This document shows, in pieces, positions 51,793 through 60,865 of a DNA stretch of 64,000 nucleotides (its first letter is position 1; each line of letters opens with the position of its first letter). The notes beneath the pieces are model-generated. The model was not told the origin of the DNA. It did no database searches and saw nothing but the letters and a program-made list of their open reading frames with translations. The stretch comes from Poriferisodalis sp965203655 (GTDB taxonomy: Bacteria; Actinomycetota; Acidimicrobiia; Acidimicrobiales; Poriferisodalaceae). Position numbers and translations under genes: made by a program. The DNA lies in contig NZ_CBDBDD010000006.1 in the NCBI RefSeq assembly GCF_965203655.1, forward strand, positions 124,001 through 188,000, in the 5' to 3' direction.

Positions 51793-52118
51793 GACTCCAC
51801 AAGCGGCAGGACCCGCTCACGGATCTGCCGGTGCAGCATTCGGCTCAGGGCCGCAGGCGTGGCGAAGTCGTCTTTGGTGAGGTCCTGGGGGTTGACGAGG
51901 CGGCCTGCTCCGCATGCCTCTTCGACCTGACTGATCACCCAGACCGCCACCAGACTCGCCACGCACGCGCTGGGGCCGCTCGGAACTTCGCCGACGCTCT
52001 TGAGCAACGTATTCACATGAACCTCAAGCTCGCTCTCCGTGAGCCTGCGGACATCGGCCGCCGCTTCGGTTCGGGGTTGAGGTGGGGCGATGCTCCCCGT
52101 GTCGATGTCGTCTGACAT
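51789..52118 (-). CDS. First gene of the TS-like/AcpS operon, unrecognised small protein
   Basis: ATG 52118 is chosen because the promoter places transcription start at or next to it. The 109-residue product starts MSDDIDTGSIAPPQPR and is otherwise a helical acidic protein (RRLTESELEVHVNTLLKSV, VASLVAVWVISQVEEACG, LSRMLHRQIRERVLPLVES). I recognise no family. Its stop overlaps the TS-like gene (ATGA). The tight overlaps imply a complex or a regulated dose. Confidence 0.65.
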   Translation of the reverse strand: MSDDIDTGSIAPPQPRTEAAADVRRLTESELEVHVNTLLKSVGEVPSGPSACVASLVAVWVISQVEEACGAGRLVNPQDLTKDDFATPAALSRMLHRQIRERVLPLVES

Positions 52119-52154
52119 GACACAAATGTTAGAATATCCGACATCAGGCGTCAA
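52111..52154 (-). promoter_or_regulatory. Leaderless promoter with overlapping inverted-repeat operator
   Basis: On the minus strand TTGACG (52154-52149), 17 nt, TAACAT (52131-52126), 7 nt, then ATG at 52118: a near-consensus sigma-70 promoter whose start point would be at the ATG, giving a leaderless mRNA. The inverted repeat TCTgACA-N9-TGTtAGA (52111-52133) covers the -10 box and the start codon, an ideal repressor site. The operon's own XRE protein is the obvious candidate repressor. A computed search for this repeat elsewhere was not possible. Confidence 0.65.
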
Positions 52155-52303
52155 GCCCTAGAAGTCGTGGCACAGTGACGCCCGCCAACGGAGCCGCTGA
52201 CCAGTCGCACAAAGCGGTCGCCGGAATCCGTGAAGCCGCAGGTCACGGGCTTGGCGAGCCGATGACCGCGGAGGCCTCTCGAGCAGGTTTGCGATGCCGG
52301 CCG

Positions 52304-53359
52304 CTAGTCGGCGACGCCGAGGCAGGAAGGGGCCTGCGCGGAAAACGGCAAACCCCACTTGGGCGGGTAGCCCAGCGCCACGGGACGGCGGTCAGCCCTA
52401 TACACCTGCTTGATCCGACCAGGCCCGTCCACTGAGTGCTCAGGGTGAGCAACCCGCGCGTACTTGTCGACCTCGCAGAACAGGTTCTGACAGTCGATGA
52501 GCTGAAGTGGACGGCCCCACAGGTCCCGAAACGGTGTCGGCATCGGGGTCATCTCGAAGAACTCGCTGGCTGAGTCGGCCATTGCCGCGATCAGGCTGGC
52601 CGCGTTGAGGCCGCCCACGTCCGCGAAGCACTTGCGGATGCCGCGAACAGCTCCTGGACCGGCGACGACGAACTCCATCTCGTCGAAGTCGAAGTGCGGC
52701 GAGTAGTTCAGGTCGATGGCGTACTGAAAGGCGAGGAATGGGCCGAACGACGGCACCTCACAGAGCCGCTCATACAAAGATCGCAGCGAATGAGCTCGCT
52801 CGAAGTCGGCGAGCACACCGGTCCGCAGCAGCATCTCCAGCAAGGACAAGTGGTTGCGGTGCTTGCGGTCTGCGCCAAGCCGTGGGTCCGGCATGATGTA
52901 CGCCGCCGAATACACCCGGCGGCGGCGGTCAAGCAGCTCGTCTATCGCCGGCGCGTATTCCTCAGCGCTGAAGCCGGCCACTGTCGGCTGCCCGACACGC
53001 TCGACCAAGTGTTCCCAGGTGTCGATCCGGTTGAAGATCTTGAACAGCAGGACCCGCAGGATCGTGTCGTGTACGTCACGCTCCTCGTCGTAAATCACGT
53101 GATGAAGCAGGTACTGACTGACGCGATCCGAAGCCCGATACGCATTGGTGAACCTGTGCCGCGCTAGGACGCGATCGCTGGTCCACGGACCAAGCTCACC
53201 TGCGGCCCGGCTGAAGAAGATCGCCTGCCGTTCCGCCGCCAGTCGCCAGTATGACCAGAAGACCTCGGTCACCTCCACTTGCCGCCCGGCAAGTCGGATC
53301 GTGCGGTTCTCCGCGAACGGAAGCTGGCCTTGCTCAGGCTCACGGACATCGAGGGACAC
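52304..53359 (-). CDS. 5-hydroxymethyl-dU DNA kinase-like (HMUDK/HhH-type) protein
   Basis: GTG 53359 starts a 351-residue product. The core HRFTNAYRASDRVSQYLLHHVIYDE, DTILRVLLFKIFNRIDTWEHL and LCEVPSFGPFLAFQYAIDLNYSPHFDFDEMEFVVAGPGAVRG matches my memory of the all-helical 'alpha-glutamyl/putrescinyl-thymine pyrophosphorylase clade 2' / 5-hmdU DNA kinase family, related to HhH DNA glycosylases. Phage relatives add (pyro)phosphate to 5-hydroxymethyl-dU in DNA on the route to hypermodified thymines. It lies upstream of the TS-like operon and reads the same way, with 185 bp between. Assigned from remembered motifs, not a search. Confidence 0.65.
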   Translation of the reverse strand: MSLDVREPEQGQLPFAENRTIRLAGRQVEVTEVFWSYWRLAAERQAIFFSRAAGELGPWTSDRVLARHRFTNAYRASDRVSQYLLHHVIYDEERDVHDTILRVLLFKIFNRIDTWEHLVERVGQPTVAGFSAEEYAPAIDELLDRRRRVYSAAYIMPDPRLGADRKHRNHLSLLEMLLRTGVLADFERAHSLRSLYERLCEVPSFGPFLAFQYAIDLNYSPHFDFDEMEFVVAGPGAVRGIRKCFADVGGLNAASLIAAMADSASEFFEMTPMPTPFRDLWGRPLQLIDCQNLFCEVDKYARVAHPEHSVDGPGRIKQVYRADRRPVALGYPPKWGLPFSAQAPSCLGVAD

Positions 53360-53717
53360 TGCGGCTCACAGTACTTGTGGCATGGCACACGGGCGCTGAG
53401 GCCGGTGGCGACACCGAGACGTCAGCGAAGTTGGTTTGCGCCTGCGGCCGAGCCACCCACGCTCGCCGGCCAGCGAAACGCTGACGGGACCGGCCCGAAT
53501 TCCCAAACCGCCAGGTAATGGGGGGGCCGATCCCGTAGCCAAGGCAGTTTCAACGAGGGGGAATCACCCCCTCTCCACTGCCCGACTTGTTCTGGACCGT
53601 ATCTGCGCTGGCTACCGCCGACAAGCGTCGGCAACGTCTGACAACCGTGCTCGCGACCCCATCGGCAAGGCAAGAGAGCGAGAAGGGACCGCGCCTTCAC
53701 TCGGAGGTCACGAATGC
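53360..53717. other. Intergenic region with one hairpin
   Basis: About 360 bases upstream of the kinase-like gene. Bases 53555-53573 form a perfect 7-bp hairpin, GAGGGGG-AATCA-CCCCCTC, close to the single sequence GTTTCAAC. No coding frame is convincing and no repeat array is present. Confidence 0.5.
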
Positions 53718-54029
53718 GTGACGATGAGACGCTCGACCGACGACGAGCTAGCCGTAATCGAAGAACACCTACGCGCTGGCTGCGTCATGTCGGCGTGCAT
53801 CGAGTCGAGCGAGCGCCGCAATCTGGACCTCATTGAGTTCGGCATCGACCGTGTCGAGGTTGCGGGGCCCACTGTTGACGCTTGTGACGAGGATTCCGAG
53901 AACGTCGTTGAGCTTCTGCTCCATCCAGTAGAGCCGCTAACAGACACCGCAATAGTCGTACGGGTGACCGTGGTGATCGATACCGGCGAAGTTGACGCAT
54001 CCACGGGTCTTGCAGGTGATCGGTGCTGA
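53718..54029 (+). CDS. Small acidic hypothetical protein
   Basis: GTG 53718 has GGAGG ten bases upstream; ATG 53724 follows in frame. The 103-residue product is strongly acidic: DDELAVIEEHLRAG, IEFGIDRVEVAGP, DACDEDSENVVELLLHPVEP and a closing VVRVTVVIDTGEVDAS. Predicted beta strands with acidic loops could mimic nucleic acid, as some anti-restriction and toxin-inhibitor proteins do, but that is only a thought. It is the sole plus-strand gene between two defence-type operons. Moderate confidence that it is real. Confidence 0.45.
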   Translation: MTMRRSTDDELAVIEEHLRAGCVMSACIESSERRNLDLIEFGIDRVEVAGPTVDACDEDSENVVELLLHPVEPLTDTAIVVRVTVVIDTGEVDASTGLAGDRC

Positions 54030-54180
54030 ATCGGACATTCGGCATCTCCCTCGTTCTCTCGATTGTGTGCATGGAGAGAGCCGCGGAACGCGGATACTGG
54101 AAAGGGCGGATGAAGCGCGGGTAGTTCCAGGACACGCACGCTTGCGTCGCTACTACGTGGTTCAGCGCATGGGGCGACGG

Positions 54181-57100
54181 CTAGGCAGACTGCGCGCGCG
54201 CCGGCAGACTTTGCCAGCGCTCGTCGGCCGTGGCAGGCGGGGAGAGGTCGATTCTCAGGCGGGCGGTCAGTTGCAGCAGTTCCTCGCCGGAGCGGTCGGC
54301 GCTGAGGAACTCGACCAGTTCTTCTTGGCGGGGTTGGCCGAACGCGAGGCGGTACGCGGCGAGGGACTTGCGTAGCTGTGACACGGCTGCTGCGTCTCGG
54401 CTGAACGGCAGCACGGGCACGTGGCGCTGGATCTTCGCCGGGCCGTCGTTGAAGACCCAGTAGGGCACGATTGCCCCGTCGGCGCCCTGGCTCTCCTCCA
54501 CAGCGGTGTCGAAGAGCTCGTCCCACAGGTCGCCGTTGGGCGCCGCGCCGTTCGCGAGCAGGTCCGGCCCATGGGTTGCGGCGAGGTTCCGGCGCACGGC
54601 GTGACCCTTGTATCGGTGCACGCGCCCCTCGCGCTGCTCTAGGTCGACCGGATTGGTCGGCAGGTTCCAGTGGACGACTGCGTGACACCACAGGTGGAAG
54701 TCGAGGCCCTCTTGCCCGACCGATGTGGACGTGAGCACGAACGGCCAGAACGGGGAATTGAACGCCCTCGAAACGGCCTCGATGCGAGCTTCTCCACCCT
54801 CATCGAGTGTCTGGTTGCCGAAGGCGACGGCGAATCTCGTTCGCAGGCGGTGTTCGTCCAATACGAACTCTTGGCCGTTTGGCGCTCGGCGGGGAATGTC
54901 GACGCGGAACAGCGAGGTCCGAAGGTCGAGCGCCTCTTCCACCTTGTAGCCGATGTCGTCGGCTGCTGCCGTGCGCTGATCGTCATCGCCAAGGCTCAGG
55001 TGGCCGAGCCAATCGCGCAGCACGTGGCAATGCTCATCGAGCACCGCCTGGAGATTGCCGTCAATCGAATGCCGCACGACATCGCGCCAGTACCGCTCGA
55101 CACCGGCCTCACCGTCGGCATCTCCGGACCGCCCGCCAACGATGACGCCAGTGATCTCGGGTGCGTTGAAGAAGTGCCGGAACGCCTCAGCGATCCAGGC
55201 AGCATTCAGCACCGTCCACTCATGCGAGATCGGGAGGCCGACGGTCGAGCTGACCGCCCGCAATGCACACTGCGCCGGCCCGCCGACCGCGACTTCGGCC
55301 AGCACTTCTGCGAGATCATCGGGTGGGCGACCGAGCACCGACGGGCCATGGCTGTGCATCGCACGCGCCTCGGCGAGATGGGCGATGAACTCGCTCCCCG
55401 CGTCAGCGCTATCCCCGTACCAGGCAGCGCTATCGGCGAGCAGCAGATCTACCGTCACAGGGTGCCGCTCCCGGTCGAGGAACAACGGCGCGGCCCAGTA
55501 CCAACGTCGATCGACTACGCCTTCCGCCGGTGCGGGCTCAATCAGCGGCGCTATGGCATCGGCCAGCTGCGCCGTCACCTCTGCAAGCAACTCCGAGACA
55601 TGGCGTCGCCCGCCTTGGGCCCGCAGCCGGGGATCACCCAGTTCGGCAAGGCTCGGGCTGGGCCACACAAGCAGAAACGACGTCATCGCCGCGGCCCGTC
55701 GGGCACCCCTGGCCTCCCCTGCACGTGTCTCGCTCGTCGTGCGCTCACTGGTACGGAAACTGAGGCGCTGTCCTCCCCGCCGGCGGTAGTCGGCGCTGTA
55801 GTTGTGGTTGCGATCGGCGAATGCGTGCCGCTCGGCCTCCAGGCTGACGAGCGACGACACGACCTTCGGCACCACGGCCCAGCCCGAGAAGATCAGCCGT
55901 TTCGTAAAGCCGTCTGCCTCGGGCGATTCGTACACCGAACCGGTGTCGTAGTAGCGCAGCGACGGCGGCACCCACAGCATCTCGAACGCTCGGCGCTGCT
56001 CTAGGTCCTCGAGCAGCCACCGCAGCCGGCCGTTCTGGGGATCGATGCGTTGGTACGCCTCGACGTCCTCCCAGCTCAACAAGCCGGGACCAGGGTCGAG
56101 CCGGTCCTCGTCGGCGAGCCGGCCGTCGGCTGCGGCTTGCCGGACGGCTTCTTTCAGCTTGTACTGCTCCATGAAGTTGACGAGATACGGGCCCGACTTC
56201 CAGTACTCGGTTGGCTCGTGATGCTCGACCGTCTCCGCGAGATTGCCGATGCGCAGATACGCACGCAGGTCGTCGGGCGCCACCGTCACCTGAGTCTCAT
56301 GCTCGGCGAGCATCCCGTCACGGCTCGGCGTGGCTGCGAGTCGTTCGGTCCGCGCCATCACCTTGCGGAGGTCTGAGCTGATGTCGGTGCAGATCGCTTC
56401 GGCGCTCGGGAGCGACTCGGCCGATGTGAGTGCAGACCGAAGGCCGGCGAAGCGGTGCCTCAGCCGGTCGACTCGCTCCTCGTCTTGGATCAGGAACCGG
56501 CACGTGTCGAGAAAGTCCGCGTAGTGGTCGCTGTCGATCTCGTCGGCCGTCGTGTACATGCGGTACGGAGTGGCCGACAGGAGCAGCGTCCGCGTCAGGC
56601 GACCGGTGGCGCTGTCCTTGTAGTCGAACAATCGGTGCGCCAGCTCGGCGGCGAAGTTGTCCGGATCGGGTCGCAGCAGGTCCTTGAAGCGCTGGAACTC
56701 GTCCAGCACGACGAGATCGGGCTCGAGCGCTGCGATGCCGACGATCGCCAAGATGCGCCGAACCTCGCCGATCAGCACCCTGCGGTCGTCCCACAGTTCG
56801 TCGGGGAACGCCCGCTTCCACTTCAACCCCTCGACCAGCCGGTCGAAGAGCGTGCGCAGCGTGGGTTTGCCGTGGCGACGGCGTGATTTGTCGACCTCTG
56901 CAAGCTCTTCGGCGAAGGCCTTGAGCGAACCGGTGATCTTCGGCCGGTACCAACGCTCCCACGAGCGCAGGCGCCCATCGGGGTTTCCGGCTGTGATGCC
57001 CTCCCAGAAGATCCTTCGAGCCGGCGCGGTCATGACCTCGGCTCCCCAGTGCTCCCGCAGAAATGTGTACGCCAAGCAGCGTTCTCTGAACTGGCCGGTG

Positions 57101-57519
57101 CTGCGACCGAATTTCAGCGACGTGCCGGGCGTTATCGCTATGAGGTTGATGCCTGGTTGCCTGCTGTTGCCCTCGTTCAGGGCAGTGAGCGGGAGCATGG
57201 CGAGCCGGCCGACGTCTTCGAGCGGCTCGATGCCCTTGGGGACGAGCTTGCGAAGGTTCTGGCGGGCGATGGCCGCGTTCGAGCAGACGTAGACGATGTC
57301 GTGGCGTGGGTCGTCGATGCTGCCGAGATGCTCGATGACCTGTGCGATCACGCCCTTGGCGATGTGGGTCTTGCCAAGACCGACTTCGTCGGCAACCAAG
57401 AACCGGTAGGCGGGATCGTGCTCGTCGAACATCCGCCGGAAGGTCCAACGAGCAGTCCGCTGCTGGAAGTCCTTCAGGTCGCCGAGGACTGCTTCGACGT
57501 CGACGTGACTGCCGGTCAT
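54181..57519 (-). CDS. SF2 helicase/translocase of a defence operon
   Basis: ATG 57519 overlaps the PLD gene's stop by 4 nt. The 1112-residue product has YRFLVADEVGLGKTHIAKG (motif I, residues 39-57), a DEFQRF motif II near 270, TLLLSATPYRMY (motif III), and a C-terminal helicase lobe with FVLTSTSVGQEGLDFHLWCHAVVHWNLPTNPVDLEQREGRVHRY (motifs V-VI). The two lobes are separated by about 500 residues, an unusually long insert. The RapA/SNF2-like lobe order suggests translocation on duplex DNA. With the PLD and DUF6361 proteins it forms an operon of the type found in antiphage islands. Confidence 0.85.
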   Translation of the reverse strand: MTGSHVDVEAVLGDLKDFQQRTARWTFRRMFDEHDPAYRFLVADEVGLGKTHIAKGVIAQVIEHLGSIDDPRHDIVYVCSNAAIARQNLRKLVPKGIEPLEDVGRLAMLPLTALNEGNSRQPGINLIAITPGTSLKFGRSTGQFRERCLAYTFLREHWGAEVMTAPARRIFWEGITAGNPDGRLRSWERWYRPKITGSLKAFAEELAEVDKSRRRHGKPTLRTLFDRLVEGLKWKRAFPDELWDDRRVLIGEVRRILAIVGIAALEPDLVVLDEFQRFKDLLRPDPDNFAAELAHRLFDYKDSATGRLTRTLLLSATPYRMYTTADEIDSDHYADFLDTCRFLIQDEERVDRLRHRFAGLRSALTSAESLPSAEAICTDISSDLRKVMARTERLAATPSRDGMLAEHETQVTVAPDDLRAYLRIGNLAETVEHHEPTEYWKSGPYLVNFMEQYKLKEAVRQAAADGRLADEDRLDPGPGLLSWEDVEAYQRIDPQNGRLRWLLEDLEQRRAFEMLWVPPSLRYYDTGSVYESPEADGFTKRLIFSGWAVVPKVVSSLVSLEAERHAFADRNHNYSADYRRRGGQRLSFRTSERTTSETRAGEARGARRAAAMTSFLLVWPSPSLAELGDPRLRAQGGRRHVSELLAEVTAQLADAIAPLIEPAPAEGVVDRRWYWAAPLFLDRERHPVTVDLLLADSAAWYGDSADAGSEFIAHLAEARAMHSHGPSVLGRPPDDLAEVLAEVAVGGPAQCALRAVSSTVGLPISHEWTVLNAAWIAEAFRHFFNAPEITGVIVGGRSGDADGEAGVERYWRDVVRHSIDGNLQAVLDEHCHVLRDWLGHLSLGDDDQRTAAADDIGYKVEEALDLRTSLFRVDIPRRAPNGQEFVLDEHRLRTRFAVAFGNQTLDEGGEARIEAVSRAFNSPFWPFVLTSTSVGQEGLDFHLWCHAVVHWNLPTNPVDLEQREGRVHRYKGHAVRRNLAATHGPDLLANGAAPNGDLWDELFDTAVEESQGADGAIVPYWVFNDGPAKIQRHVPVLPFSRDAAAVSQLRKSLAAYRLAFGQPRQEELVEFLSADRSGEELLQLTARLRIDLSPPATADERWQSLPARAQSA

Positions 57520-59351
57520 CGGACTGTTGCCTTGTCGGCGGCTCCGGCGATCGCTGCATCGAAGATCGCATTCCAGAGTTCGGCGAAGCCCGGCGGCAGC
57601 GCATCGTCGGCCGCGAGGTCTGACACGAGGGGGTGGAGGCTTGCCAGCTTCGCCGGGTCTCGGCGCATGGTTCGCAGCAGCTTCTCCAACACTGGAAGGT
57701 TGAGGAAGCCTTGCCCGTCACCCGCGGCGTCGGCGCTGGCTCGCTCGACGGCGTCCAGCAGTTCCATGTGACCCGAGTCTTCGTCGAGCAGCGCCAGCAG
57801 GTACCGCAAGAAACGCTCCGCGTTCCCGACCAGCGTGCGCAGCAGGAACCGGTCACGGTGCTCCGGCACGCCGGTCAACGTGACGGGAACCACGAATTCG
57901 GTCTTGACGCCATCGCAGTGAGCAAGCTCGAAGGCCAGAAAGCCGCTGAGTGCTTCAAGGCTGGTCTCGAAGCGCTCCTCGAAAGCGCTGCCCCCGGCAA
58001 CCGGCCGTCGATTCCCTGGTGATGCAAGCGGCCAACAGTGGACGGTCACGTCGTCCAGAGTCGGCAGCGATTCCTCTGACCGGTAAGTGACGGCCCATTC
58101 GTCGCCGCTCGGCTCGACGATTCCCTCTAGCGGCAGCCGTGCGATGGCGAGGCGCGCCGCGTCGAGTGCCGAAGTGTCAGGCTGCGCGATCGGCGGGTCG
58201 GGTGGTTGATACGAAATGAACCAATTCCGCAGCCCGGGCTCGTCGTCGTTGCCGTCGCACAGCCGGTCGATGCCGAGCGCTGCTGTCGAACCGGTCAACT
58301 CGACGAGGATCTCCACGCTCCTGTGGAATGCCGACCAGGTCGCATTTGCAGAGCCGACAAACAGACGCGCCCGGCCCTCGTGCTCGAAAGCAAAGACCTT
58401 GGCGTGCAAGCCGACAAGCGGTCGGCCTGGATCGTGCGGCGACAACTCATCCTCCGCAGCGTCGAAATCGACCGCGCTGCCGTCGTCAAACGCGTACGTG
58501 GTGCCGACATCGGCGAGGGCGCCTTTCTGCAGCGAATCGAGCGATTCCTCTCTGGCGACCAACTCGCCGATCGAGTGCGGGTGCACTGACTCGAAGAACC
58601 CGTCGCTCACAAACGGCGAGATGACCAGCGAGCGTTCAGCATCGTGCGGCAAGGGTGAGCCCGTCGGCGACAAACCCGGTCGGCCGAGGCCCAGCACATG
58701 CACTCGCAGGTCGTCCACGCCATCGGGCAACGCGAACGTTGCTGTCCGCAGCGCTGCTGCAAGCGAGTCGACGCGCTGCCGGTGTACCTCGTCGACGGGA
58801 CCGACAGCGGCGTCGATCAGGCCTTCGAATAGCTCCCCGACCGGTTCAAGCCGCACACCGCTCGCATCCGGATGCTCGTCGAGTCGGAGCACGGTGTCCC
58901 AACTGGTGTCGAAGGTCAGGTTCCTGCTGGCGACGAGCACCCGCAGGCGCTGTTGGTGGCTCTGGCCGTCCAGCAGTGCCTCACGCGACTCGTAGCGCAG
59001 CACCCACACCTTGGGATGCACGATGCCGCCGAGCGGCCCATCCACCGGAACGACCGCACCTTCGAGGAAGGCGAATACCCGTCGAGATGGAGGCAGCGCG
59101 ATGTGGCCGACCTGACTGAACACGGTGATCTTGTCGGCGTGGGAGCGCAGGGCGTGCAGCAGCTCGATGGGTTCAAGTTGGTCACTGCCGGCGACGGTGC
59201 CGTCGGGCCCGGTGAGCGCGAATGCTGCCGGCGCGGCTAGCAGTGCTCGAAGGTCGAGCGTGAAGGTGACGGCCATTGCCGACTCGATGCGGAAGCCCGC
59301 TGGCGGACGCATCGCGTCGATGAGGGTCAGGCGGTTGGTGGGCTGCAGCAT
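57516..59351 (-). CDS. Phospholipase D-superfamily nuclease-like protein
   Basis: ATG 59351 overlaps the DUF6361 stop by one base (TGATG). The 611-residue product has two PLD motifs: GGIVHPKVWVLRY...RVLVASRNLTFDTSWD (about 108-155) and GLHAKVFAF...RLFVGSANATWSAFH (about 305-335). These supply the paired H-x-K of a PLD active site, together with S-R-N and S-A-N loops. The C-terminal 270 residues are helical. PLD-type proteins in defence operons cut DNA; this one probably acts with the helicase. The first H-x-K is H-P-K. Confidence 0.8.
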   Translation of the reverse strand: MLQPTNRLTLIDAMRPPAGFRIESAMAVTFTLDLRALLAAPAAFALTGPDGTVAGSDQLEPIELLHALRSHADKITVFSQVGHIALPPSRRVFAFLEGAVVPVDGPLGGIVHPKVWVLRYESREALLDGQSHQQRLRVLVASRNLTFDTSWDTVLRLDEHPDASGVRLEPVGELFEGLIDAAVGPVDEVHRQRVDSLAAALRTATFALPDGVDDLRVHVLGLGRPGLSPTGSPLPHDAERSLVISPFVSDGFFESVHPHSIGELVAREESLDSLQKGALADVGTTYAFDDGSAVDFDAAEDELSPHDPGRPLVGLHAKVFAFEHEGRARLFVGSANATWSAFHRSVEILVELTGSTAALGIDRLCDGNDDEPGLRNWFISYQPPDPPIAQPDTSALDAARLAIARLPLEGIVEPSGDEWAVTYRSEESLPTLDDVTVHCWPLASPGNRRPVAGGSAFEERFETSLEALSGFLAFELAHCDGVKTEFVVPVTLTGVPEHRDRFLLRTLVGNAERFLRYLLALLDEDSGHMELLDAVERASADAAGDGQGFLNLPVLEKLLRTMRRDPAKLASLHPLVSDLAADDALPPGFAELWNAIFDAAIAGAADKATVR

Positions 59352-60589
59352 CAGCTACCTGCCCGCAGTCCGTCGGCGATGTCGGTCAGGAATGACTTCG
59401 TGATGCCCCAGCGGTAGTCGAACTGGCCGCCGACGCCAAGGCCGTTCCAGTTCTCTAGCGCGGATCGGTGTGCCAACCGTGCCCGTTTCGATTTCAAGCG
59501 GAGCTCACGCTTGCCGATGAGTTTGTGAACCTCACGATCCTCGGCGAATCCCTCGGGATCCTCCGCAGCACGGGTGACGATGGCGTTCACGAATTCTTGG
59601 ACGCTGTAGCTGATGTGATGCTCAGCCAGGAGCGCCCAGAATCTCGGCATTTCTGCCGCCCAGGAGCGGAATACGTCGAGGCGCTTGCCGATCCGCTCGG
59701 ACCACGCTTCCAAGCGGCCGAGCTCGCTCTCTTCGAGATCACCCGTTTTCCAGCCGAACTCTTCTCGGGCCCGACGCGCCAGCAGCATGTTGTAGACGTG
59801 CTGAGGTCCAGCCGTCAGCTCGGAGAAGTTCCGGGCGTGGCCGAGGGTCTCGACAAGCTGGCTCGGCATTCCGTGCGTCGGCAATTCCCAGGGGTAATCG
59901 ACACCGGCTGCTGCATCCGGTGTTGCACACAGCACGGCCAACAACGTGCCTTCGTGGTGCCGCCGGATGTTGTCCACCAGCACCTGCGCCTCCTCCTGGG
60001 CAAGGTCGAAGGTGATCTCTGCCTCCAAGAAGTCGTCCGGAGGCGGTGGCAACGACGCCCACATCGAAACGTTTCGCGTCATCGCGTTGCCGTCGTCGTC
60101 TCGCTCGGGCCGTGTCCTCCCGAGCGCCGCTACACGCTGGCCGTACTCAAAGATGCTGAGATCGAGCTGACGCAGGCCCCAGGTCCAGAGGCCTCCCCAG
60201 TAGGCATCACTCGGCATGCGTTTGAGGTTCCGGCCGGCGGCGTAGCCAATGACGCCTTGGTTGTGCCCGAGATGACGGAGGCAGTCGATCAGCCGTGCCT
60301 CGTCGTCGCGTAGCCTGCGCGAGAAATCCGCTGGAGGCACGCGCTCCGCTTCGAGCCTGGCGCAAATCCAAGGGATGAAAAGGAAGTAGCGGAGCCTGGT
60401 CTGAATGGTCGAGGTTCCGGGATTGAGCATCCCCGAGAACGCATCCCGCACGGTGCCCAGGCCCAGCACATCAAGCGTGCCCGGCTCGTCAAGCGCCCGC
60501 AGCAGCTCACCAACCCGTTCGCTCGCCGCACGGTCAAGATCAAGCCACCCCAGCGACGACGCAGGCGCGTATGCGGTAGTCGTCTCCAA
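59351..60589 (-). CDS. DUF6361 family protein
   Basis: TTG 60589 is well supported by GGGAGG six bases upstream. The 412-residue product has the DUF6361 opening: SSLGWLDLDRAASERVGELLRAL, LDVLGLGTVRDAFSGMLNPGTSTIQTRLRYFLFIPWI, then YWGGLWTWGLRQ. No catalytic motif is evident. DUF6361 genes frequently stand before PLD and helicase genes; I place this operon with that group from memory. It is first in the operon. Confidence 0.8.
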   Translation of the reverse strand: METTTAYAPASSLGWLDLDRAASERVGELLRALDEPGTLDVLGLGTVRDAFSGMLNPGTSTIQTRLRYFLFIPWICARLEAERVPPADFSRRLRDDEARLIDCLRHLGHNQGVIGYAAGRNLKRMPSDAYWGGLWTWGLRQLDLSIFEYGQRVAALGRTRPERDDDGNAMTRNVSMWASLPPPPDDFLEAEITFDLAQEEAQVLVDNIRRHHEGTLLAVLCATPDAAAGVDYPWELPTHGMPSQLVETLGHARNFSELTAGPQHVYNMLLARRAREEFGWKTGDLEESELGRLEAWSERIGKRLDVFRSWAAEMPRFWALLAEHHISYSVQEFVNAIVTRAAEDPEGFAEDREVHKLIGKRELRLKSKRARLAHRSALENWNGLGVGGQFDYRWGITKSFLTDIADGLRAGS

Positions 60590-60803
60590 TGCCGACCTCC
60601 CGCGGTCACATCACAAACCAACTGGCCGCCACGAATTCTGCCCCAACACGACTAGTCCTGGCTCGGAGCCGCGCCCCGACGCTCTCATCAGCCTCACCAG
60701 CCACTGCCACTGGTCCACCGCCGGCGAGGTCCGCGCCGCCCCATCGCCGACGGCTTCGGCATCGAGACCGAATACTGGGTCTCCGATTGACCGACCCATG
60801 TGC

Positions 60804-60830
60804 GGCGCTGAGCGCCTTCGACTCAGCGCC
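60804..60830. terminator. 9-bp perfect hairpin, terminator-like
   Basis: GGCGCTGAG and CTCAGCGCC form a perfect 9-bp stem with a 9-nt loop, 36 nt after the stop of the small basic protein gene (60866-61036, minus strand). It would terminate that gene before the DUF6361 operon. No clear T-tract follows. Confidence 0.5.
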
Positions 60831-60865
60831 TCCTGGCCTCAAGGGTGAAGAAGCGGCTGTGGTGA

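Noticed and set aside
53536..53573. GTTTCAAC followed by a GC-rich palindrome, CRISPR-like
   Set aside because: It occurs once, with no second repeat or spacer at regular distance, and there are no cas genes.
54181..60589. Assignment of the helicase/PLD operon as DISARM
   Set aside because: DISARM needs a DUF1998 protein and usually a methyltransferase; neither is present, and DUF6361 is not a DISARM component.
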